Positions 15,565 to 24,414 of a DNA stretch of 30,024 nucleotides are shown here, in pieces. The stretch covers positions 1-30,024 of the forward strand of contig JALGZR010000071.1 of NCBI GenBank assembly GCA_025774805.1, read 5' to 3'. A program made the position numbers and the translations under genes. The number at the start of each line of letters is the position of its first letter. Position 1 is the stretch's first letter. Under the pieces are notes generated by a model that had not been told where the DNA came from, searched no databases, and was given only the letters and a program-made list of their open reading frames with translations. Source of the stretch: a bacterium (GTDB lineage: Bacteria; ARS69).

Positions 15565-16492
15565 CCCGCGTCCGGCGGCGCGGAACGAACGAGGAGCGCC
15601 CCGCCCACCGCGGATCGAGAGCGTCGCGCAGCGAGTCGCCCAACAGGTTCAACGAGAGGACGACCGCGGCGAGAAACGCCCCGGGAAAGATCGAGATCCA
15701 GGGCGCGGTGCGGAGGAACTCCTTTCCCGCGGACACCATGGCCCCCCAGCTCGGCGTGGGAGGTTGGGCGCCGAGTCCGAGGAAGGAGAGACTCGCTTCG
15801 GCGAGGATCATCGTCGCGACTCCCAGCGTGAACGAGATCACGACCGGGTTGAGGCAGTTCGGGGTGACATGACGGGAGAGGATCCGCATCTCGCTCAGGC
15901 CCAGCGCCCGCGCGGCAGTAACGAACTCGAGCTCCCGTACGCGGAGCGCCTCCGAGCGCACGAGGCGCGCGACCTCCGCCCACCCGACGACGCCCAGCGC
16001 GACGAAAGTCACGCGGAGCCCCGGCTCGAACGCGGCCGTGATCCCGATCAGAAGAAGGAGTGAGGGGAACGCGAAGAACACGTCGGCAGATCGCATGACG
16101 ACCGTATCCACGCGTCCTCCCCAGTATCCGGCGAGGAGTCCCAGAGCTCCCCCGAGGAGGAGGGACACGGTGCGGGCCCCGAGGCCGATCGCGAGGGAGA
16201 GCCGGGCGCCGTGCAGCGTTCGGGCGAGCACGTCCCGTCCCTGGTGATCGGTTCCGAAGGGGTGGGCGGCCGAAGGGGGAAGCAGCCGCTCCTCGAGTCG
16301 CCCTTCCAGCGGTCCCGCGGGAGCGATTACGTCGGCCAGCGCGGCCCCCCCGACGATCGTCAGAAGAAGCACGCCCCCGACCCAGGCCACGGGATCGCGG
16401 TGAAGGCGGCCGAGGCCCCGGCGGGCGGGCTTGTCCCGGCCCCCCCCGATCCCGGAGGCCTGCCCGGGGGAGCTCTCCCGTACACCGGTCAT
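15560..16492 (-). CDS. dppC: DppC/OppC-type ABC transporter permease
   Basis: 310-residue inner-membrane subunit of a peptide/nickel-type importer. After a cytoplasmic start comes the first helix (VGGVLLLTIVGGAALADVI), then the family motif HPFGTDHQGRDVLAR (about 77-91), further helices, and the EAA loop ARALGLSEMRILSRHVTPNCLNP that docks to the ATPases. The C-terminal LGDSLRDALDPR is also typical. ATG at 16490-16492 overlaps the dppB stop (ATGA). Its own stop lies within the right arm of repeat copy 2. No OppD/OppF ATPase gene follows. Confidence 0.9.
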   Translation of the reverse strand: MTGVRESSPGQASGIGGGRDKPARRGLGRLHRDPVAWVGGVLLLTIVGGAALADVIAPAGPLEGRLEERLLPPSAAHPFGTDHQGRDVLARTLHGARLSLAIGLGARTVSLLLGGALGLLAGYWGGRVDTVVMRSADVFFAFPSLLLLIGITAAFEPGLRVTFVALGVVGWAEVARLVRSEALRVRELEFVTAARALGLSEMRILSRHVTPNCLNPVVISFTLGVATMILAEASLSFLGLGAQPPTPSWGAMVSAGKEFLRTAPWISIFPGAFLAAVVLSLNLLGDSLRDALDPRWAGRSSFVPRRRTRA

Positions 16493-17436
16493 CCCGCCCT
16501 CCCCGTGCTCAGCGACCGGCGGATTCTGGGGTCCAGCACCCCGTACAGCAGGTCGACCGTCAGGTTCACGAGCACGAACACGACGGAGAGGAACAGCACC
16601 GTTCCCTGAATCGCCGGGAAGTCACGGCGAAGGATCGCCTGCAGCGCGTATTGACCCACTCCGGGCCAGGCGAAGATGGACTCCGTGAGGACGGAACCCG
16701 AGAGGTAGCTCCCGAAGTCGAGTCCGATGAGCGTCAAGACGGGGACGAGCGCGTTTCGGAGCCCGTGGCCGAGCACCACGGAGCGCTCGCGCAATCCCTT
16801 CGCGCGCCCGGTCCGGATGAAATCCTGCCCCATGACCTCGAGCAGCGAGGCCCGCGTCATGCGGGCCAGGACGGCCGCGGAACGAACGCCGAGGGTCACC
16901 GCGGGAAGGACGAGGGCGCGCGGATCGGTGTCCACGTATCCGGAGGGCGGCAGCGCGCGCAACACGAGAGCGAAGAACCAGAGCAGGAGCAGCGCGGACC
17001 AGAAGACGGGCATCGACAGCCCGCCCAGAGCGAGCGTCATCGAGACGCGATCCGCGACCCCGCCCGGACGCACGGCGGCCACGGTTCCCAGCCCGAGGCC
17101 GAGCACCGTGGCCAACCCCATCGCGGCCGCCGCGAGCAAGAGCGTGCGCGGAAACCGCTCGGCGAGCTCATGGGCCACCGGCCGTCCGGTCGCGAACGAC
17201 TCCCCGAGATCTCCCCGCGTGAGACGCGCGACGTAGGCCGCGTACTGGACCGGGAGCGGACGATCGAGTCCCAGCTCGTGGCGAATCCGACCGAGATCCT
17301 GCTCCCGGTATCTCTCCCCGGCCAGGGCGCGCGCCGGATCGCCGGGAAGAAGGTAGGTCAGCACGTAGGCCACGAGCGTGACGCCGAGCAGGACGGGCAG
17401 CGTCGTGACCAGACGGCGAAGCACGTAGGGAGTCAC
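16489..17436 (-). CDS. dppB: DppB/OppB-type ABC transporter permease
   Basis: 315-residue partner of DppC. The N-terminal YVLRRLVTTLPVLLGVTLVAYVLTYLLPGDPA is characteristic, followed by the periplasmic GLDRPLPVQYAAYVARLTRGDLGESF segment, further helices, the EAA loop (FIRTGRAKGLRERSVVLGHGLRNALVPV) and the final YGVLDPRIR. GTG at 17434-17436 overlaps the binding-protein stop (GTGA). The substrate cannot be read from sequence; oligopeptides or nickel are the usual ones for this family. Confidence 0.9.
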   Translation of the reverse strand: MTPYVLRRLVTTLPVLLGVTLVAYVLTYLLPGDPARALAGERYREQDLGRIRHELGLDRPLPVQYAAYVARLTRGDLGESFATGRPVAHELAERFPRTLLLAAAAMGLATVLGLGLGTVAAVRPGGVADRVSMTLALGGLSMPVFWSALLLLWFFALVLRALPPSGYVDTDPRALVLPAVTLGVRSAAVLARMTRASLLEVMGQDFIRTGRAKGLRERSVVLGHGLRNALVPVLTLIGLDFGSYLSGSVLTESIFAWPGVGQYALQAILRRDFPAIQGTVLFLSVVFVLVNLTVDLLYGVLDPRIRRSLSTGRAG

Positions 17437-19004
17437 GGCGCGGGAGCTCTCTCTCCGGCCGCGGGGGCCACGTCGAGCCAGCGCTCGCCCGCCGGCACGG
17501 GGTGGGGCGCGTATCCCGCCACCCGGTCGGACAGCGCCACCTCGAGGACCGGATGCCAAAGGTAGATCCACGGCGCCCGGGCGTGGATGCGCGTGTCCAT
17601 TTCGCCACAGAGCTCGGCGCGCTCCCCGGGATCGGCCACTCGATCGACGCGATCGAGAAGGCGATCCACCTCCGGGTCGGAGAATCGCGCTCGATTGCCT
17701 CCCCCTCCGATGTTGCGCGAGTGGAAGAGCGGAACGAGGAAGTTCTCGGGATCGGGATAGTCCGCGTACCAGTTGATGAAGAACCCCCGGGTCTCCCCCC
17801 GATCGACGGCCGCCTTCAGCGCGCTCCAGTCGCGAAGGCGAATCTTGGCGGTCACGCCGACCCGGCGCAGATCCGCCTGAATCGCCTCGAGAACCTGGGA
17901 GGCGAGCGGGCTCGGGCGCTGCCAGAGGTCGAGTGTCCAACCGGCCGGGATCGCCGCCGCCGCCAACAGGCGGCGGGCTTCCTCGGGGTCGTGGGGATAC
18001 GGCGCGCCGCGCCCTCCGCCGGGCAGGCTCGGCGGGATCGCCCCCGCCGAGAGAACGCCGCGCCCGGAGAGCACCCGCTCGAGGATCAGCCTCCGGTCGA
18101 CGGCGAGATTGAGCGCGCGCCGGACGCGAGCGTCGGACAGGACCGGGTCCTCGTTGTTCAGGCCCACGTACTCGGTCACGAGCGCCACCTGCCGGTGGAC
18201 GCGATCCCGCAGTGCGGGGTCGTCCCGAAAGCGTCGCGACTCCGCCGCGGGCACCTCCAACACGTCGAGGTTGCCGACCTCGAACTCCGCGACGCGAGTG
18301 AACTCCTCGGGGAGAATGCGGACGAGAATCTCCTCGAATCCCGAGGCGCGCCCGCGCCAGTGCGGATTCCGGGTGAAGCGCAGGTGGGAGTCGCGAACGC
18401 GCTCCTCCAGCCGCCAGGGTCCGGTGGCGACTCTTCCCGTCGCGTCCCCGGAGGCGGGCAGGATCGCCGCGTTGGGCATGGCCAGGAGCCCGAGGAAGGA
18501 CACGGACGGCGTCTCGAGCTCGATCTCCAGGCGATCGCCCCCGAGCGCCCGGAGCCCCTCGATCGTGTCGGCCTCCCCACGTCGAAAGGCCCCGGCGCCG
18601 CGGATTCTCTCCAGGACCCAGGCGCGGGACGACGCCGTTCGGGGGTCGAGAAGACGGCGGAAGGACGCGATCACCTCCGGACCCCCGATCGGCGTTCCGT
18701 CGGAGGCGCGGGCGGCCGGATCGAGCGAGAAACGATAGAGGAGACCGTCGCCCTCGACCGTCCACGCGCGCGCGATCCCCGGCGCCGGGCGCCCCTCGCG
18801 ATCGAGCGTCACCAGCCCCTCGTAGACGAGCGCGACCGCCACCCCTCCCACCACGTCCACGGCGAGCGCGGGGTCCAGGGAGGCGGGATCGGAGGACCAG
18901 GCGAGACGGAGCCGACCGGGGAAGGCGTCCCCCGCCCCCGGGTCGCACGCCCCGAGGGAGATCCCCGACAGGGTCAGCAGAAGGGCGCTCAGCCGCGCAG
19001 CCAG
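17433..19004 (-). CDS. Peptide/nickel-type extracytoplasmic binding lipoprotein (SBP family 5)
   Basis: About 523 residues. A lipoprotein signal ([16 protein letters not shown], Cys at about 20) leads into RLRLAWSSDPASLDPALAVD, LVYEGLVTLDREGRPAPGIARAW and later motifs DARVRRALNLAVDRRLI and WYADYPDPENFLVPLFHS, which define family 5 binding proteins. No ATG, GTG or TTG is present near this signal; the only candidates are CTG at 19002-19004 and CTG at 18990-18992. The latter overlaps the upstream stop as CTGA. I drew the earlier one because it gives a positively charged n-region (AAR). The same frame stays open back to 20213, into the 5' part of the frameshifted GWxTD gene. Confidence 0.85.
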   Translation of the reverse strand: MAARLSALLLTLSGISLGACDPGAGDAFPGRLRLAWSSDPASLDPALAVDVVGGVAVALVYEGLVTLDREGRPAPGIARAWTVEGDGLLYRFSLDPAARASDGTPIGGPEVIASFRRLLDPRTASSRAWVLERIRGAGAFRRGEADTIEGLRALGGDRLEIELETPSVSFLGLLAMPNAAILPASGDATGRVATGPWRLEERVRDSHLRFTRNPHWRGRASGFEEILVRILPEEFTRVAEFEVGNLDVLEVPAAESRRFRDDPALRDRVHRQVALVTEYVGLNNEDPVLSDARVRRALNLAVDRRLILERVLSGRGVLSAGAIPPSLPGGGRGAPYPHDPEEARRLLAAAAIPAGWTLDLWQRPSPLASQVLEAIQADLRRVGVTAKIRLRDWSALKAAVDRGETRGFFINWYADYPDPENFLVPLFHSRNIGGGGNRARFSDPEVDRLLDRVDRVADPGERAELCGEMDTRIHARAPWIYLWHPVLEVALSDRVAGYAPHPVPAGERWLDVAPAAGERAPAP

Positions 19005-20213
19005 AACTCGCCCGAGCCCCGCTCGTCCACGAAGACGAAAACCCGATTCGTGACGTCGTACTCCCAGATCTCGGTCGGGGGCCCTTCGAAACCGCCGCCT
19101 CGCAGCGTACGCCGGCTGGGAGGACCGAACTTCAGGAGGATCCGACCCCGGTCGGTCCTCCACCCGGGACGCAAGAAGGGCTCCCGGAAGAGACGCGCCG
19201 CCATCTGCATGCGCGATTGGATCTCCTCCAGGTACTCGTTCCCGGACCGGTCGGGGTCGAGGTCGTGGCGCGTCCAGAACTCCTTCACGCGCCCGGCCCA
19301 CTCGTCGTCCGAGGCCTCCTCGAGGAGCGCGATCTCCTCGGGCGTCCCGAGGATCTCGAAGACCTCGAAGGCGTCGGTACGGCGAAGAAAGAACCATTCG
19401 GGCGTCAGCTTGGCGTTGAAGGTGGCGTTTCGGGTCTCCTCGCGTTCGCCGCCGGAGTCGAACAGCCGCAGAGTCAGCGAGTGCTTCCCCAGAGCGAGGC
19501 GCTCCGAGGGAATCGGGATCTCCAGGGCACGGTGCCCGCCGTCGAGCGCGAGCAACGTATCCCGCTCGGCCAACACGCGGCCGTCCGGATCCTCGAAGCG
19601 CCACTCCAAGCGGCAGGCTCCGCGGACCCCGGAATCGGGATGAAGCGTGAACCGGACGACGTGTCCCTCCGCCCCGATCGGTATCTCTTGGCTCGGGTTC
19701 GGGACGGGACCGCTCTTCGTGTAGCGCACGAACCTCGGATCGCTCAACCCAATTCGCACTCCGCGAAAGTCGGCGCGCATGCGCCCTTCGACCCACGCGG
19801 ACGCGTTCGAGATCCGATCGGTCACCGAGATCCGTCCGAGAAACTCCCCACGAGGCAGCCGGAGGAGGCGGCGCCCCTTGGAGAACCGTTTCGGGCTCCG
19901 GGTCTCGTCGTAGCCCCGGCTCCGGACTCTCCGCTCCCAGACGTCTCCCGCGACCTGCCGACCGTCCCACCACGGACACGTCGTAGCGCGCCCGGTAGTA
20001 ACCGTCGCGGTGCCGGAACGTGAGCTCGGAATGGGGGATCTCCCAGTACACGTCGACCCGGATCGAGTCCGGACCGGAGGGGAGCGCGACCACGTTCGCG
20101 ACGAAGCGCGGTCGCTCCGTGGAGCGCACCGGAAAGTCGGGGGCGGGAAACGCCGCGGCCGGGGCGAGCGCCGTGAGGACGACTGTCCCGCCGAGAATGC
20201 GGCGCACCCTCAC
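18989..20213 (-). CDS. GWxTD-domain secreted protein, interrupted by a frameshift
   Basis: 1225 nt, one base more than a multiple of three. The 5' part, from GTG at 20213, encodes a signal peptide ([22 protein letters not shown]) and [30 protein letters not shown]. Around 19966-19970 the frame must shift by one base to continue as [24 protein letters not shown], and then to the end at 18989. The 3' part carries the GWxTD-type core [10 protein letters not shown] with [15 protein letters not shown], and the [11 protein letters not shown] motif. A G-triplet in GGTGGGACGG is the likely site; one G too many, or two bases missing, would explain it. Sequencing error and real mutation both fit. The GTG overlaps the ATPase stop (GTGA). 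Confidence 0.8.
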
Positions 20214-20938
20214 GGTCGCTCGGCCGAACCGGGTCCCGGAGCGATGGAGGACGGCTCTCCCCTCGTCTCGTCCGCCTCGATCCGGCCGTCCAGGAGCCGC
20301 ACGATGCGCTGCGCGCGCCGGGCGATGCTCCCCTCGTGGGTCACGACGATCAGCGTCTGCCCCCGGTCGTGAAGCCGACGAAAGAGCTCCATGATCTCCT
20401 TTCCGGTCTTCGTGTCCAGATTGCCGGTGGGCTCGTCGGCGAGCAGAATCGAGGGGGAGTTCACGAGCGCACGGGCCACGGCCACCCGCTGGCGCTGCCC
20501 TCCCGACAGCTCGCTGGGCCGGTGCGCCGCGCGATCCGCCAGTCCCACCCTCTCGAGGGCCTCCAGCGCCCGTTGCCGGCGGCGCGACGCCGGCTCACCC
20601 GCGTAGATCAGGGGGAGCTCCACGTTTCGCAGTGCGTCGGAGCGAGGCATCAGATTGAACGTCTGAAAGACGAAGCCGATCTCCTCGTTCCGGATCCGGG
20701 CCAACTCGTCGTCCGAGAGCTGGGCGACCGACCGGTCGCGCAGGCGATACTCGCCCGAGGTCGGGCGGTCGAGACACCCCACGATGTTCATCAGGGTCGA
20801 TTTCCCCGACCCCGACGGCCCCATGATCGCGACGTACTGGTTCGCGTCGATCGAGAGCGAAACGTCATCGAGAGCGAAGATGGACTCCTTGCCCATGTCG
20901 TACCGCTTCGTGACGTTCTCGACCTCGATCAGGCTCAT
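20210..20938 (-). CDS. LolD/MacB-type ABC transporter ATP-binding protein
   Basis: 242 residues with Walker [10 protein letters not shown] (40-48), Q-loop region [10 protein letters not shown] (89-98), signature [15 protein letters not shown] (144-158), Walker B ILLADE (164-169) with TGNLDT, and H-loop His201. The LMP and GNLD forms place it with LolD/MacB/FtsE-like ATPases that drive FtsX-type permeases in lipoprotein export, macrolide efflux or similar. No FtsX-type permease or MacA-type adaptor is seen in the window. ATG at 20936-20938 overlaps the tolC stop (ATGA). Confidence 0.92.
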   Translation of the reverse strand: MSLIEVENVTKRYDMGKESIFALDDVSLSIDANQYVAIMGPSGSGKSTLMNIVGCLDRPTSGEYRLRDRSVAQLSDDELARIRNEEIGFVFQTFNLMPRSDALRNVELPLIYAGEPASRRRQRALEALERVGLADRAAHRPSELSGGQRQRVAVARALVNSPSILLADEPTGNLDTKTGKEIMELFRRLHDRGQTLIVVTHEGSIARRAQRIVRLLDGRIEADETRGEPSSIAPGPGSAERP

Positions 20939-22254
20939 GGGGCGGGCTCCGGCACCGGGGTGTCCCCGATCGCGTTGCGCAGAGCCGACTGGGCCAGCCG
21001 CGCGTCGTAGATGGTCGTGATCCGGTCGGTCTTGGATCGGGTCAGGTTTACCTGTGCGTCGATGACGTCGAGAATCGTGCCCTCCCCGATCTTGTACCGC
21101 TCCTGGGCGAGCCGGAGATCCTCCTCCGAGGATCGCACCGCCTCCTCGGCCACCTCGATGGACTGGCGCGCGATCTCGAGGTCGAGGTACGCCTGCCGGA
21201 CTGCCAGCAGGACGTCGCGCCGCGTGCTCTCCACGGTCCGGCGCGCCGCCAAAAGGTCGGCCTCGGCCCGGCGGATGCGCGACTTCGTCAGGAGTCCGTC
21301 GAAGATCGTGAGGTTGACCTGCGCTCCGTAGCTCCACTGGATGTGCTCGTCGTCGAAGTCCTTCAGCTCCACGTTGTAGTAGTTGGAGGCGTAGAAGAGG
21401 TCGAGGGAGGGATAGCGACCGGACTTCGCGAAACTGACCCCGGAGCGACCCGCGTCCAGGCCCGCCTCCGAGGAGAGCAGGGCCGGGTTCACCTCCAACG
21501 CCCGGCGCGAGGCATCGTCGAGCCCCATCGCCTCCGTGATCGCGAGGTCTTCGTCGGCCAGCTCGATCTCCTCGAGGGGATCGAGTCCGAGGGAGGCCGC
21601 GAGGATCGCCTTGCCGATCGCGAGATCCCGGTCGGCCCGGAGCTCGGCGAGCCGGTTGTTCGAGTGGTCCACCTCGGCCTTGTAGACGTCGGCCTGGGTC
21701 GCGGCGCCGAGGTCCTTCATCGTCCGCGTCTTCTTGAGCTGCTCAGCCGACAGGCGGACCGCCTCTCGCTGCACGTCGACGAGCGCCTTCCGCTTCCCGA
21801 CCTCGAAGAACCGGCGCTGCGTCTCCAGCATGACGTCCTGCATCGCCTTGCGGTGGCTCGCGCGCGCCGACTTCCGCCCGTGCGAGGCCTGCCGGTAGCC
21901 GGACACGTTTCCGAGCCCGTCGAAGAGGGTGAGGCCCGCGCTCAGGTTCGCGCTCCAGGTCTCTCCGAAAAAGGCCGCGCGGTCGGGGACGAAGACGGGC
22001 TCCTCCGGGTGAGACCAGGTTCCGGAGACCCGGGCGCTCGGCAGAAACCCCGACCAGGCTCCCAAGACGTCGGCGTCGGCCCGCTTCAGTCGGGCCTCCG
22101 ACTCGATCACCACCGGGTTGTTCTTCAGCGCCAGTCCGATGCAGGCCTCGAGGGTGAGACGCTCGGCGAAGGCGGGCGCCGACGCGACGGCGACCAGCGC
22201 CCCCGCGAGGACCACGCCTGCTCCCCCGCCCCCGCGGACAGGTACCATCCTCAT
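20935..22254 (-). CDS. TolC-family outer-membrane efflux protein
   Basis: 439 residues. Signal peptide ([18 protein letters not shown]), then [31 protein letters not shown], the usual start of an outer-membrane efflux protein, with two similar halves of long helices; the second half starts near [35 protein letters not shown]. Periplasmic helices and barrel strands alternate as in TolC. ATG at 22252-22254 has GGAGG 6 nt upstream. The next gene down is an ATPase of the MacB/LolD type, so a tripartite exporter is likely, with the missing permease and adaptor encoded elsewhere. Confidence 0.9.
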   Translation of the reverse strand: MRMVPVRGGGGAGVVLAGALVAVASAPAFAERLTLEACIGLALKNNPVVIESEARLKRADADVLGAWSGFLPSARVSGTWSHPEEPVFVPDRAAFFGETWSANLSAGLTLFDGLGNVSGYRQASHGRKSARASHRKAMQDVMLETQRRFFEVGKRKALVDVQREAVRLSAEQLKKTRTMKDLGAATQADVYKAEVDHSNNRLAELRADRDLAIGKAILAASLGLDPLEEIELADEDLAITEAMGLDDASRRALEVNPALLSSEAGLDAGRSGVSFAKSGRYPSLDLFYASNYYNVELKDFDDEHIQWSYGAQVNLTIFDGLLTKSRIRRAEADLLAARRTVESTRRDVLLAVRQAYLDLEIARQSIEVAEEAVRSSEEDLRLAQERYKIGEGTILDVIDAQVNLTRSKTDRITTIYDARLAQSALRNAIGDTPVPEPAP

Positions 22255-22358
22255 GAAACACCTCCGACAACGGTTCCGGGGCCGGGGGGAAGTCCGACCC
22301 ATGATTCGAGTTACGAGCCCACACCGGGAGGGGTTGCACCGGGTGTCGGCATCGGTGA

Positions 22359-23162
22359 TCAGCTTCCGGCCGCCCAGGCGCCGAACATCCGACCGCCGAA
22401 GACGAGCAGCGACCGCAGGACCCAGAGGGTTCCGGAGATTCCCCACCCGGCCGTCGACGAGACCCGGTACGCCACCCTCGCTCCGACCGCGAGGAGGACG
22501 AGATTCCAGAGGGAGAAGACGTCGAGCAGATCCAGAAGAATCGCGGGCAGCGAGTTGTAGTCGAGCCCGGGGAAGAGGATTCCCGGTCCCAGCGTCACCT
22601 CCATCGTGTCCGAAGCGCGAACGAGCAACGATTTCACCAGGACTCCCAGCGCCAGGGGAACGAAGGCGAGCGCGTAGACGGTGAGGGAAAGCCGGAAGCC
22701 CGGGTCGGCGCCGGCGATCTTCGCGACGAGATGCAGGACCGCCGTACCGACGAAGAAAACGACCACGATGGTGATCACCGCCGGAGCGACTTGCCCGGCG
22801 ATATCCCCGATCGTCAGGGAGTCCGGATCGGGAAGCGAAGCGAGGGTCTCCTCGATGGCGTCCTCCGGAGCGCCGAAGCGCTCCATGGTCCGGATCGTGA
22901 TCTCGGCTCCGAACTCGAGCTGCTGGGCGAGCTGGATCCACGTCGACAGGGCGACAAGGACAACGATCAGCCCGAGGACACCGATCCATTTCGGCCGGGG
23001 CCGGAGCCCTGCAAACGCCTCGGCCGGGCGCGTGAACAGGAGCGGCACCGCGCCCAGTCCCCCCGCCGCCACGGGTTCGCTCGGCTCCGGTGTCCCGGAG
23101 TCGGGGCGGGCGGCCCCCGGATCGGCGGGGAGAGCCTCGGTCCGGCGATCGTCGGAGCTCAT
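22359..23162 (-). CDS. Yip1-domain membrane protein
   Basis: 267 residues. A Pro/Ala-rich cytoplasmic segment (about 1-45) is followed by LLFTRPAEAFAGLRPRPKWIGVL and five or so membrane helices, the usual form of the bacterial Yip1 family (PF04893). The loop after the first helix carries QQLEFGAEITIRTMERFGAP and LPDPDSL, as in other family members whose P-P/E-rich loop precedes the second helix. Function is not known for bacterial members. ATG at 23160-23162 has GGAGG 6 nt upstream. It is 104 bp before tolC and may be cotranscribed with it; I see no good promoter in that gap. Confidence 0.82.
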   Translation of the reverse strand: MSSDDRRTEALPADPGAARPDSGTPEPSEPVAAGGLGAVPLLFTRPAEAFAGLRPRPKWIGVLGLIVVLVALSTWIQLAQQLEFGAEITIRTMERFGAPEDAIEETLASLPDPDSLTIGDIAGQVAPAVITIVVVFFVGTAVLHLVAKIAGADPGFRLSLTVYALAFVPLALGVLVKSLLVRASDTMEVTLGPGILFPGLDYNSLPAILLDLLDVFSLWNLVLLAVGARVAYRVSSTAGWGISGTLWVLRSLLVFGGRMFGAWAAGS

Positions 23163-23246
23163 TGGGAACCTCCGGAAGCGATGATGGACGAGAAGGAGAG
23201 CGTTGTGTGCCGGAAAGCGTACCTCCGGATCCGCCTTCCTGTCCAA

Positions 23247-23273
23247 GCGGTTTCGAGGGACCTCCGAAACCGC
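23247..23273 (-). terminator. Perfect 9-bp stem-loop in the gap between tonB and the Yip1 gene
   Basis: GCGGTTTCG (23247-23255) pairs perfectly with CGAAACCGC (23265-23273) across a 9-base loop. It lies 77 bp after the tonB stop. There is no T-run on the minus strand after it, so a Rho-independent terminator is only possible, not shown. The rest of the 187-bp gap holds nothing I can name. Confidence 0.4.
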
Positions 23274-23349
23274 GCTCCGTGCCGCATCGTGGGGAAGAGG
23301 ACGTGCCACGGGCGGGCGCCCGCGGGATCTCCCGCCGGAGAGACGGAGG

Positions 23350-23958
23350 TCAGCGATTCAGCTTGAAGACGATCCTCTGAAGGACGGGGGCCGCGACCGG
23401 GTTTCCGCTCATCATCGCCGGCTCGAACTCCCACTGCCGGACGGCTTCGACGGCCGCATCGTTGAACACGGGAGAATCGGAGGAGATCACCTCCACTCGG
23501 GTTACCCGTCCGCGCTCGTTCACCCAGACCTTGAGAACCACCTCCCCCTCCATTTCGGCCTGCTTCGCCATGGTCGGGTACTCGGGGAACGTGGCTTTCT
23601 TCGGCTTGGGCGGGTCGTCGTACACGGCAAAGTCCCCCCGCCTCGGAGGTGGAGGTGGCGGGGCGTCGGGGAGATTGTCCATGTCAAGGTCGGTGTCATC
23701 GATCGTCTCCTCTTCCTCGACATCCTCGTCGAGGGTCTCGACCGGGATCTTCGGCCGCGCGATGTCCTTGGGGGGCGGCGGGATCTCGATCTCGGGCGGG
23801 ATCTCGATGACCTCGAGCTCGTCGGTCTCGGTCTTGTAAGGATTGATCTGGATCGTCGGCATGATCGCGAAGGCGAGAACGTGGAGCGCCAGCGAGATGG
23901 ACAGCGCGATGTCGAAGTACTTCCGGTACTTCAGCTTGAACTCGGTATTCGCGATCAT
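23350..23958 (-). CDS. tonB: TonB-type energy transducer
   Basis: 202 residues. One N-terminal membrane helix (DIALSISLALHVLAFAIMP, about 16-34), a proline- and acid-rich periplasmic linker (IPPEIEIPPPPKDIARPKIP and LPDAPPPPPPRRG), then a TonB C-terminal domain with MEGEVVLKVWVNERGRV, VEAVRQWEFEP and a final strand VLQRIVFKLNR. It spans the periplasm and passes the inner-membrane proton motive force to outer-membrane receptors. ATG at 23956-23958, GGGGAG upstream, 3 bp after the second exbD. Together with exbB and two exbD genes it forms a complete transducer. Confidence 0.93.
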   Translation of the reverse strand: MIANTEFKLKYRKYFDIALSISLALHVLAFAIMPTIQINPYKTETDELEVIEIPPEIEIPPPPKDIARPKIPVETLDEDVEEEETIDDTDLDMDNLPDAPPPPPPRRGDFAVYDDPPKPKKATFPEYPTMAKQAEMEGEVVLKVWVNERGRVTRVEVISSDSPVFNDAAVEAVRQWEFEPAMMSGNPVAAPVLQRIVFKLNR

Positions 23959-23961
23959 GGC

Positions 23962-24384
23962 CTATCTCCCCTTCTCGAACTCCGCCGTGAACGAGACCCG
24001 GGTGGCATTGGCCTGCTTGAGCTCCTCCATCACCTGGTCGACGCGCCGGAACGGGACCTGCTTGTCGACGTTGAACGCCACGATGATCGCGGGGTTCGCG
24101 ACGAGCTTGCTGTAAATGATGGACTCGATCTGCTCCGTGGCGACCAGGTTGTCGTTGATGCTGATGTTCCCGGCCCGGTCGACCCAGATGTGGCTGACGC
24201 GCTCGCGGGGGACTTCCACGCCGGCTTCGGCCTTCGGCATCTCGACGGGGAGCCCGTCCTCCAGCTTGAAGATCGTGGTCACCATGAAGAAGACCAGCAG
24301 GAGGAAGACGATGTCGCCCATCGAGGCCGTCGGGATCGACTGTCCCACCTTCGATTTCCGCTGGAATTTCCCGGTCTTGGCCAT
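23962..24384 (-). CDS. exbD: ExbD/TolR-type biopolymer transport protein (second copy)
   Basis: 140 residues. Basic cytoplasmic start, then a single membrane helix with the key proton-path aspartate at residue 24 (TASMGDIVFLLLVFFMVTT), then a periplasmic domain (LPVEMPKAEAGVEV ... VNPAIIVAFNVDKQVPFRRVDQVMEELKQA-like). Only about 30% similar by eye to the neighbouring exbD at 24415, so the two are old paralogues rather than a recent copy. ATG at 24382-24384. Located 30 bp after the first exbD and 3 bp before tonB. Confidence 0.92.
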   Translation of the reverse strand: MAKTGKFQRKSKVGQSIPTASMGDIVFLLLVFFMVTTIFKLEDGLPVEMPKAEAGVEVPRERVSHIWVDRAGNISINDNLVATEQIESIIYSKLVANPAIIVAFNVDKQVPFRRVDQVMEELKQANATRVSFTAEFEKGR

Positions 24385-24414
24385 GGGTGCGATCGCCCTC
24401 CCCGGTCGGCCGTC

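Noticed and set aside
17502-19643. Open + strand frame of about 713 codons
   Set aside because: It is antisense to the binding-protein and GWxTD genes, whose protein families are clear. Such long frames are expected at this GC content; the product is Arg/Pro/Gly-rich and lacks any motif.
17433-20213. Continuous 926-codon minus-strand frame as a single fusion protein
   Set aside because: The middle third is Arg/Pro-rich out-of-frame reading of the GWxTD core; the signal peptide of the binding protein would be internal.
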